Assembly: GCA_025201365.1 (NCBI GenBank)
Contig: JAIXMF010000206.1
Location: forward strand, 1 to 24,277
Direction: 5' to 3'
DNA length: 24,277 nucleotides
From: Syncephalis plumigaleata
Taxonomy: Eukaryota > Zoopagomycota > Zoopagomycetes > Zoopagales > Piptocephalidaceae
The notes below the pieces were generated by a model. The model made no database searches. It was not told where the DNA came from and worked only from the letters and a program-made list of their open reading frames with translations. A program made the position numbers and the translations under genes. Positions 16,586 through 24,277 of this stretch are shown here, piece by piece. The stretch's first letter is position 1. Each line of letters begins with the position of its first letter.

Positions 16586-19500
16586 CTAGCTAGCCATTAG
16601 TTTTGCGCGTATTTCTTTTAGTAGACTAAATTCTTCGGCATTTAATGGACGATCCGTATCCGATGGATTTGTTATTGTCGAGGACCCAGTAGCATTACCA
16701 TCAGTATTGGATGTTTTATGGCGAGTCAATGGAGGAGGAGTCGGAGGATGATCTATAAATGGTAATGGCATCATTAGAACATAGGTATAGATGTGGCTAC
16801 GCTAATGGTCGTGATAGCAAGGGGGAGAGTGTGGGTGTGTCTCGACTTGTTCTCGCTCGGAACGGAAACTTACCTACAAATTCCGTAAGCCAATGAATGG
16901 CCTTTTCACGTATGGCTACATCTTCAGCTGGTGCCACTAAGGCTTGAAGACTGGCTGTACCGACTGTTGCACTAACACTGGAGGAAGCAGCGACACTACC
17001 ACTGGATGATAATGTTCTGTGGGGACGCATGGGACCTGTCGTAAGACTCGGTTGTCGTAAGAGTGCATCAGTGGCCAATGCATGGATGCGCAATGCAGGA
17101 CTGTAGAATCGTACTCGGAATGGTGCTCGAAACATGCCGAGTAACTATGTCCGATTGAGGAAAGAGTAGCAAGTTATTAACTCAACGCTAACTGATTCGA
17201 GTAGCAATACGTTTGCCTGTTTATTCATTCCACTTACCTTTAATGAGAAATGAACAACTAGACTTTCATCCAGTTGACTTGCCCGTTCACTCATATAAGT
17301 GAGAATAGGCATCATGTAGCCGTGATACATCATGGCAATCATTCGATCCAGCAAGGCACGACGTAGGGCCATCTAGCGAGTGTATATTATTAGGTAAGAT
17401 ACATGATCATTTACAAAGATGCTTCCAAATATACCAACCAATGTCTGAGGTGATGTATTGGCCACGCTCATCTCGAAACTACGACGTAATAAATTAAATA
17501 CACGATTACGCTGTTGTGGATGTCGAACTATAATCTAAAATGACAATGATATTAATAACTGTAGTTCGATCCAAATTGACTATATACATACTTCTTCCAT
17601 AAGTAAAAGCGGTGCTGGTATTTCAGTCACTCGGAAATACGTCTCATAGAATGGTGTCTCCAGCAGAATATGCTCTAGCCATACTAGAATGGCCATAGAC
17701 GCTATGGGTAATCTATGGATAGAGAACGTACGATCAATATGCATTAGCTATTTATAGGATGGATATGCCATTCATAGTCAACACTTACTCGACTTGTGAC
17801 ATTGCAGTCTTTAGCGCTGTATTCAATGCAGCTTGTGTGTACTTGATCGGAAGTTGCTGTTGTAATTCATCAAGCTTATTCTGTGTCGATTCCACGTCTT
17901 TCGTATTCACCTGATTGATCATTAGTCATGCTTATTTGTCTCTCGCTTGTCAATCCTCTCGACTATCACTTACCGATCCATCTTTTTGTTGTCGTGCTGA
18001 AGCGATAAATGCCAACAACCATATATACTTTGTACGAATATCTTTCTTGGTCGTGTCCATGGAATGAGCAAATACAGTGGCTAAAAGTATGTCTAATGAT
18101 ATAAAAGTATGAATGTTATGTAAATCATTAGGTATGCAATAGGTATACCTAGTAGTTCAGCATCACGAATTGATTCTACAGGTGGAATAGGGTCTTTGTT
18201 GAATATATCATAGAGCTAATACAAATAATAAATAGTTGATTCAGTCACACATATACACATATACACACATATGTATATATATATATACATTTGGATGTGT
18301 ATCTACTTACAAGTACGGCATCACCAGGTGAGATACGTTTTCGTTCAAGGATCATGGATATAGTCGAGGCAACATTACTCGGTAGTCCGGAGAATAGTGT
18401 TCGTACTGCTCGCACTAATTCTGGACTATAATAGCAATCGTGACATAGGTATGTTGGTTATTTCATCAAATAGGATGTCGTAATCAATCTATTTACCTTT
18501 CTCGTTTATCGCGTACAGTAATTTCAAGCTGTTTCCTTAGTCGTTGCAACTGTTCGCCACCCGTTTCTCTACCAAGTCTATAGAGAATTGCTTGGGAAAA
18601 TACAAAAGTTTGCGCATTTCTGCAGCAAATACCCTGCACAATTAGTGTTAGCTCTGCAGCATGCTACTCGTCAATATTGTCTAACCTCAAATTCCGGTAA
18701 TCGTTCCATCAATCCCGCATCATCTTCCTGCAATAGTCGGTGCAATGCACTAAAGAAAACCTCTGAGAAAACCTTCAAATAACTTGATGCCGTGGCTAAT
18801 CCGGCAATCTCATCGCGATTTGCTGATGTGGCTATACGCTAATACACCACAAGCATCGTATTAGATGATTTATTACCGTTCATGATTACGCATATTCTAT
18901 TACTACCTGAATAGCCGTATTTAATAATACACAGTCGGGATACTTTTCCGATAAACGATACATAGTTTTACGCCAGCCTGCATCCTTTAATAGCGTGTCA
19001 AGCCATGGAGGTACATCCTATATCATTTCTATTGTTAATACTACTACTACTACTACTACTAATATTGGATATAATCCATTGCTCCTGTCAATATTACGCA
19101 TACCTCACTTCGTTTGTAGGCTTTATCAAGTACGTCAGCATCGAACGCGCCTTCAATACGTTCGCGAATCGCCGTGTTAATCGCCGTGGTCGTGTCCTCC
19201 TCCTTTAACTTGAACAACTTGACCCATTGCTCGGTTATTAGTCGGTACATTTCAGGGAGACCACGATAATTGGCCGAGAGGGATGTCACCACTTGTACTG
19301 GATTACCACCACTACGCAAATAGGACGTGAGCAGTTCGGTGATATTAGGTTCCAGTAGTGAATCTATTGTAGTCATCAGAGTTTAGACGGCTGTACATAG
19401 GGAACAGCTTAATAATAATAATAAAACACGATCTACCTGGTGCTGTTAAACGCTCGAGAGCCGAGCTAGACTCGCGCGGTGCAAGATCTCTTCCCGCCAT
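16586..19500 (-). CDS. NELFCD: Negative elongation factor subunit NELF-C/D (TH1)
   Basis: Subunit of the NELF complex, which with DSIF holds RNA polymerase II in promoter-proximal pause. Fourteen exons, minus strand: 19500-19437, 19363-19104, 19017-18907, 18838-18686, 18633-18497, 18425-18311, 18215-18149, 18092-17974, 17910-17789, 17712-17592, 17534-17439, 17372-17238, 17144-16874, 16752-16586; frame holds throughout to 645 residues (human about 590). TH1-family landmarks: PPWLDTLLKDAGWRKTMYRL, with SEKYPDCVLLNTAI, near residue 110-145; AQTFVFSQAIL near 205; IPPVESIRDAELL near 295; KDIRTKYIWLLAFIAS near 325; and ALRRALLDRMIAMMYHGYMM near 457, then LLGMFRAPFRVRFYSPAL. After these comes an Ala/Ser-rich insert, and the last exon is a Pro-rich linker ending in a short helix. 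Introns are 52-121 nt. Two donors are unusual (GTTAGA in intron 4, GTTGGT in intron 11) but the frame requires them. The exact start (MAGRDL) is a good guess only. Confidence 0.88.
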
Positions 19501-20771
19501 TATTGACAAGAGAGAAAGAGAGAGAGAGAGACCAAAGACAAATAGCCTGTACTCTAGCGACTAGCCCGTTTGCTAGTAAGAGGAATGCACGACAATCAAC
19601 GGGTAGAACTGCAGTAATAATAAATAGAAAGAAGAGTAGTAGTAAGAAAGGCAAGAAAAAAGACAACAACAGCAGCAGTAGAATGCTTGACGATCAACGA
19701 CCGTTAAAGAAAAAAAACAGACTACGCGCCACTCATATTATGCTTAATGCTGAATTTTCATTGGATTATTGCTTTCATCCTATAAATTGATGATGTTTAC
19801 GGATAAAATAACACTTTAATGCCAATGATAGATCGATGAGGTCACGCTCTAGTATTAGTCGATCTATTAAAACTGCATAGCATGTAATAGTTTATTACGC
19901 GTTAAACAAGATCTATGCGCAAATATCGTCATAATTGGTATGGATGGCCTTGTCATCTTCCTATAGCCATTTGGATAATAAAATAATTATTTCACTATAC
20001 AAAATACTGAACAGTGTCAATGATGCTACTTGCTTTATTCAGTCTAAATGATCTACGGTCACACATAGAGAGAGAGAAGCTATCCTTGATTCGTGATCCA
20101 AATTGTACATACAAATGGTAAAGAATAGAAATAATTGACATATTGCATGGCATTTATATCCTATCCTATCCTATTCCTCTCATCCCGCTTATTATTATAC
20201 TAATTTTGTCGTGGCTCAAGGGATGTACATAGCTTCGTGTTAGCAAACAAGGTAATACGACTTATCACATCCTTAAACTTGTTCCATTATTATTACTCGC
20301 ATTACCATTCATGGTAATCACGTCGAGGGCACGGGAGCTTAGCGATGAGCGCTTCAACCACATCTACAAGGCATAAGCGTACCAATACCACCCGAAAAAA
20401 CTACCCTATCCTTGATATTTATGTAGATACATAGATATATATACTTACTGCTATATAACTTATGTAGCACTTCGTACTCGCCATTTATTTATAGCAATAT
20501 ATATATTGGAACGCTTCTTCTTCTTATCGCTTCCAGTCTACGACGTTTCTTCTTTTTCTTTTTTCTTTCCTATCAGATATCTATTCAATTGTGAACTACC
20601 GCTAGTCGGTCAGTTAGTTGGTCTATTTAATTCTACTACCATTCGCTTTATTCCATTTATCTAGTTGATTATATACGCTACTATATTATCTATTATTCAA
20701 CGACAATACTACCACTTTTCTCCACTCTTACTTTCTTTCTTGCTTATTAACGCGTGACATTTTGAATAATT
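19501..20771. other. Intergenic between NELF-C/D and the seven-transmembrane gene
   Basis: This 1.27 kb holds the NELF-C/D promoter at its left, a GA run at about 19507-19530, a possible micro-protein gene at 20115-20376 (listed separately) and the promoter of the next gene at its right, which has TATATATATTGG near 20498 and a long C/T-rich tract ending in CCTATCAG near 20576 that could be the 3' end of a leader intron. The open plus frame over 19479-19790 is Lys/Arg/Ser-rich antisense to the NELF leader and is not called. Confidence 0.5.
20115..20376 (+). CDS. Possible two-exon membrane micro-protein (tentative)
   Basis: A model joining 20115-20117 (ATG alone) to 20233-20376 gives 48 residues. 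The intron starts GTAAAG, has TACTAAT at 20198-20204 and ends ACATAG, all as in other introns of the window. The product would have a short basic start, one hydrophobic segment (KLVPLLLLALPFMVI, about 15-29) and a charged C-terminal helix (SRARELSDERFNHIYKA), the shape of a small mitochondrial or ER membrane protein. I recognise no family. The same DNA also reads well on the minus strand: ATG at 20484, exon to 20449, a perfect GTAAGT donor, then either 20363-20265 or 20400-20302. So the patch is coding-like but its strand is unsettled, and all of it could be chance. The patch is richer in GC than its surroundings. Confidence 0.3.
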
Positions 20772-22208
20772 ATGAAGTTCGACACGCCACCGCCGTATTA
20801 TCCGGCCTGTGATATTACCATGAATTTCACGAACTGTGAACGTGAACAAATGCATCTAACCATTTATGGAGTGGGTGCAGGAACTCATTTAATCGTCATT
20901 TTCATCGCCTGTTACATTTTGCTGAGACGGCGTAAAACCAGCACTGATGGCAATAGTTCATTGCCCGGTGCCGGTCCCAATATGGTGGGTGGCAATCGAA
21001 TGATTGGTCAGCCCATGAAATCACTCTGCGTGTGCATGGTGGGTTTCTTAGCAACGCGACTGTTGCATAACACGCTCTGTGCCTTTGATGTCCTGCCATC
21101 GGCCGCGATCCGTACGTGTACCACGGTTATCTCGTGCTGGTTAGGCTACTGGGGCATACTACTGTTTACCGCGGGTATTATCGAGACGGTACAACAGACG
21201 ACCGGTCGACTGCCGGGTCAGCATGCACCTCGTCTACACGAACGATTACTCGTGCGTATACCGTCACGTCGTTTAACACTTTCATTGCTGGCTGCCGCGG
21301 GTGTCATCGGTACACTTGCCCCGGCCATTCTCGGGTTTATGGGCGGACTACGCGCCGACCACGGTGATTGGGATGGTCATTTCATGTATGTGAAAGCCGC
21401 GTGGGGTTTCTGGGGCTCGATCTTCGTGGTACTCGGCGCCTTCTATACGTATTACGCCATCGTACTCACCATGACGCTTCGTCAATTGATGCCACGCGAG
21501 CAACCGTTCAGTTCTAAGAACGTGCCACCAAGTAACAATGGACATCGTCGAATGTACAGCATCCAGACGGCGTATCATCCCACGGATGCCCAAATGGAAA
21601 CGGACGTCAACTTCACATTGAAGCAAAAAAAGAGTAATGGCGATCTCTTCGAGACTACCATTAGTTTGGCGAATGTCACCGATGATAGCGTTAAACAGGA
21701 GGGAACCGACTATCGCAAGAAGTCACAAGCAAAGTTCAATGCACTCTACGCGTACGCTATGAAGAATTTACCTGGCAATGAGTTGAAATCAAGTCAATCG
21801 ACTACCGCCTTATCCGCGACGAAGGATATCAGCGAGGAGGCCAGAGAGCGTAATGCCTCGATCACTCGACTACGCGGTGTTCTCTATCACCTTATTTTCT
21901 TTTACTTCAATTGTGCGTTCATGTCTTACGTCTGGGCATTCGGTTGTGAATGGCTTAACGCGCATTATGGCATTGGCACGGTGATCGAAGTGTGCTTCCT
22001 ACTTGCGCTATGGCCCTCGTTGACTATCGTGTTCTTTTGGCGTTTCTGGCAAATGGAACGTGCACGCGAACGATCCGACGAGCGTAGAAGCGCATCAGGC
22101 GGTACATCCATCAATGCCATGAGCTCGCAACAACGCACCAGAGACAATCAGCATCAACATCAGCATAACCAGACTGTATCTAATGCGACATTACTGAATG
22201 AGCCCTAG
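20772..22208 (+). CDS. Seven-transmembrane protein, orphan receptor-like
   Basis: Intronless, 478 residues. Seven hydrophobic helices can be seen at about 31-52, 84-105, 117-141, 168-190, 208-235, 365-388 and 400-423. The short N-terminus has two Cys and an NFT glycosylation site; after helix 1 comes RRRK and after helix 7 WQMERARERSDERR, so by the positive-inside rule the N-terminus is outside and the C-terminus in the cytosol, the layout of a G-protein-coupled receptor. The loop between helices 5 and 6 is long (about 130 residues), charged and Ser-rich, and the tail ends in His/Gln/Asn-rich sequence. No class-defining motif (DRY, NPxxY or others) is visible and I do not recognise the family; a transporter or a non-receptor seven-helix protein is possible. 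Its third positions are more GC-rich than those of the neighbours. Confidence 0.7.
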   Translation: MKFDTPPPYYPACDITMNFTNCEREQMHLTIYGVGAGTHLIVIFIACYILLRRRKTSTDGNSSLPGAGPNMVGGNRMIGQPMKSLCVCMVGFLATRLLHNTLCAFDVLPSAAIRTCTTVISCWLGYWGILLFTAGIIETVQQTTGRLPGQHAPRLHERLLVRIPSRRLTLSLLAAAGVIGTLAPAILGFMGGLRADHGDWDGHFMYVKAAWGFWGSIFVVLGAFYTYYAIVLTMTLRQLMPREQPFSSKNVPPSNNGHRRMYSIQTAYHPTDAQMETDVNFTLKQKKSNGDLFETTISLANVTDDSVKQEGTDYRKKSQAKFNALYAYAMKNLPGNELKSSQSTTALSATKDISEEARERNASITRLRGVLYHLIFFYFNCAFMSYVWAFGCEWLNAHYGIGTVIEVCFLLALWPSLTIVFFWRFWQMERARERSDERRSASGGTSINAMSSQQRTRDNQHQHQHNQTVSNATLLNEP

Positions 22209-22227
22209 TTGTTTCTGTATATCGTTG

Positions 22228-22233
22228 AATAAA
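22228..22233 (+). terminator. Polyadenylation signal of the seven-transmembrane gene
   Basis: AATAAA 20 bases after the stop codon. Confidence 0.45.
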
Positions 22234-23609
22234 TTGTGTATTACTATTATTACAATTTATAATGTAGTTTATTTACCCATTATCGTCTTATTACAAATAT
22301 CGCGTATCAAAAAGGGAATACCTCAATACAACGAGAAGACAAATCAGATATGCGTTATCTTCATTTTTTTATTTCATATGACATGTCTCGCATCGTTATT
22401 GATAATAACAATAATAGCACGATTATCATGTCAAAAGGGAAAAGAACAAAAAGAGGACAACGACATGGTGTTACATTGCTGACGTGTTCATTTCTATAAA
22501 TTATCATGTGATAATAGGAAACCCTAAAGGGTAAGCATACAATGTCGCCATCGATGGTGACATCTTTACGCCTATTGATTGGTGGAAAATATAATGGTTG
22601 TTTACGCTTTTTTCTTCTTTACCCGATAACTGGTAGCCGGCCTTGTGTCGGTCAATCTAACCGACAGCTAGCATCAACACGTACACACACACATACGCGT
22701 ACTGATTGTAATTAATGGAAATAGATAGAACGATCTTGTACGCAAAGCCCAATGCGTGAGAAAGTAAAAAAAGAGAAAAGATAAGCAGGAAACGAGGAGG
22801 AGGAGGAGGAAGAAGGAAAGAACACATTTATCATGTATACATTGACTTCATTAATTCAAATTCATCTATAGTAATAATGTAATGTAGCATAATATTAATT
22901 AATGCCAATTTATTATAATAAACGATTTGTATGTACATCTATTACATTGATATCTAATTGGTTCACAAGTAATTGCTAAACACAGCCCAGCAACACATCC
23001 GAATCTGCAGAAACGAAGACAAAGACAAAGAGAAAGATATCGTTTCTAAGAAGATGGTCAATACTATGCAGTAAAAAAATAGTTATGCCAATATACACGG
23101 CAGAACTGATTAAGCAATTAGCGTTCTAGCATGATGGTGACATTCCCCAACCGGCTTCTTCCCTAGACGAAAACGGGTCCACCGAATGATGATGAAGAAA
23201 GGAATGAAAGAAAAAAAGCAAGGATAAGGGGAGAATGCAAGAGGGAAACAAAGCGAGGAAATGCACACCACCATCCAATCTCGATGAATGAGCGACGAGA
23301 ATGACGAGCACGCCATCGATTCAACGTCTTATTCCGACACCTAAAAAGAAATATGTACACGCACGCATGCACACATCCATGAATTGACGTATTTTTCTTG
23401 CTATTGCGCGACCCTTGGATTAATTGACAAATTGACGCCATTCCTATTACTACCACCTCTTATCTTTGACTCCACTCGGCCTACGTACACACACACACGC
23501 ACGCGCGTACGTCCGCTACTTCGTCTCGTTTCTCTTTCTCTCTCGTCTACTCGATTATTCATATCCGTACTACTTGGCACTCACGCTCGTCAATAGTGGC
23601 GTAGTTGGC
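22234..23609. other. Intergenic, no gene recognised
   Basis: No supported coding sequence. The stretch has a 7-bp hairpin at 22646-22666, a GGA repeat at about 22795-22810, purine-rich runs (AAAGACAAAGAGAAAG near 23020) and CA/CG repeats near 23486-23505. Open frames of 60-97 codons on either strand are low complexity or overlap one another in different frames without a family match. Confidence 0.5.
22646..22666. repeat. Hairpin with 7-bp perfect stem
   Basis: TGTCGGT and ACCGACA are perfect inverted copies around a seven-base loop (CAATCTA). It lies in intergenic DNA downstream of the seven-transmembrane gene; function unknown. Confidence 0.6.
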
Positions 23610-23618
23610 TATAAAAAG
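23610..23618 (+). promoter_or_regulatory. TATA box of the S-adenosylmethionine synthetase gene
   Basis: TATAAAAAG, a strong TATA box, lies about 450 bases before the start codon at 24064. The implied leader is long and C/T-rich. A GTAAGT at 23626-23631 and a CTCTCTGTAG at 23826-23835 could bound a leader intron, which is inference. Confidence 0.55.
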
Positions 23619-23645
23619 GATCCTAGTAAGTGCCGTAATAGCTGA

Positions 23646-23662
23646 GCTCTCTCTCTCTCTCT
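23646..23662. repeat. CT dinucleotide microsatellite
   Basis: About eight CT units opening a 400-base pyrimidine-rich leader (to about 24060). Confidence 0.85.
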
Positions 23663-24063
23663 ACCTCTTTATTCTATCATATTGTTCTTCTTCTTGACGC
23701 TGTTGCTGCTGTTGTTGTCGTTGCTACTACTTCTCTACTCCCTACGGATAGTGTTGAATAAGTTGCCGACACTCTACTTCTATTGCTTGCCTACTCGTCT
23801 ACTTTTTTACTTATTGCTCCCTCCTCTCTCTGTAGGTGCGTTTATCTGTGCTATCACCACGGTTACCGTTAGCTATTCTACTTACGCTTGCTACTTTTAT
23901 TTCTTTCTGCTTTCTTTCTTCTTTCTTTCTAGCTATCTCTTTTGTTTCCTGTTATAACACTGCGAGTTCTTATTTGCCTTTATCGTGCTTCTTCTTCTTC
24001 TTAGTTATCACTGTTTTTACTATATCACTCGTATTTTAACGTTTCATTTTTTCATTTATCTTC

Positions 24064-24277
24064 ATGCCAGCCTCTGAAATGTCAAATACTTTCCTTTTCA
24101 CCTCCGAGTCAGTCGGTGAAGGACATCCAGGTAAGCAGCAAAGGCGCATACGTATACACGCATGCCAGTATGTGTACATCAATCAATGGGCATTATTGTA
24201 CTCTTTACACTAACACCTTATGGTATACTGTAAAGTATAAAATAATTGCTATTTGTAATGATATCCATTTATGATTG
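24064..24277 (+). CDS. SAM2: S-adenosylmethionine synthetase, first exon (cut by window edge)
   Basis: The enzyme makes S-adenosylmethionine from methionine and ATP in the cytosol. Only exon 1 (24064-24130) is present: 22 codons plus one base, ending with TFLFTSESVGEGHP, the invariant N-terminal motif of the family in which the His takes part in ATP binding. The next residue must be Asp, and the split codon G|AY fits. A GTAAGC donor follows at 24131. No acceptor continuing with the expected DKI sequence appears before 24277, so the first intron is at least 147 nt, longer than the other introns in this window. Two ATGs (24064 and 24079) are in frame; I chose the first. Fungal homologues are about 385-395 residues. 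Confidence 0.9.

Noticed and set aside
23682-24039. Plus-strand frames rich in Leu/Phe/Ser before S-adenosylmethionine synthetase
   Set aside because: They arise from the C/T-rich leader and overlap each other in two frames; they look like translated pyrimidine tracts.
1-24277. tRNA, rRNA, snRNA, CRISPR, transposon or viral remnant
   Set aside because: Scanned by eye for tRNA B-box-like and U6-like motifs, regular spaced repeats, long terminal or inverted repeats and transposase or polymerase motifs; none was seen. A tRNA or covariance-model scan would settle the RNA part.

Overview
The window is nuclear DNA from a eukaryote, most likely an early-diverging fungus (a Zoopagomycota-type genome is my guess, low confidence). 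It holds intron-rich genes with short introns (about 50-120 nt, GT...AG, often with CTAAC/CTAAT branch sites), AT-rich intergenic DNA full of microsatellites, and proteins rich in Ser/Thr/Asn/Asp/His low complexity. No bacterial operon, CRISPR array, transposon, rRNA or tRNA was recognised. Exon structures were built by hand from reading frame, splice sites and family resemblance; every multi-exon model given for a recognised family keeps frame throughout.

Layout. 1-1.4 kb: no gene recognised. 1.4-2.6 kb (+): five-exon gene for a signal-peptide protein that looks like a degenerate secreted protein kinase. 2.9-4.0 kb (+): nucleoporin of the Nup50/Nup2 type with FG motifs and a C-terminal Ran-binding domain. 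4.2-6.1 kb (-): nine-exon mitochondrial NADP-dependent isocitrate dehydrogenase, including a GC-AG intron. 6.4-8.1 kb (+): MYND zinc-finger protein with an Mss51-like C-terminal half, divergent from the dehydrogenase across only 235 bp. 8.4-11.1 kb (-): 904-residue F-box protein. 12.0-13.9 kb (-): single-pass membrane protein resembling fungal cell-surface sensors, whose first exon may be missing from the model. 13.95-16.6 kb: a 2.6 kb stretch with no supported gene. 16.6-19.5 kb (-): fourteen-exon gene for the NELF-C/D (TH1) subunit of negative elongation factor. 19.5-20.8 kb: intergenic, holding a possible two-exon micro-protein gene in a patch that looks coding on both strands. 20.8-22.2 kb (+): intronless seven-transmembrane protein. 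22.2-24.06 kb: intergenic with the promoter of the last gene. 24.06 kb to the edge (+): first exon of S-adenosylmethionine synthetase.

The genes are mostly unrelated housekeeping or signalling genes, not a cluster with one job. The observations most worth checking are the secreted kinase-like protein without recognisable catalytic residues, the NELF-C/D orthologue (NELF is absent from well-studied yeasts), the orphan seven-transmembrane protein, and the small dual-strand coding-like patch at 20.1-20.5 kb.
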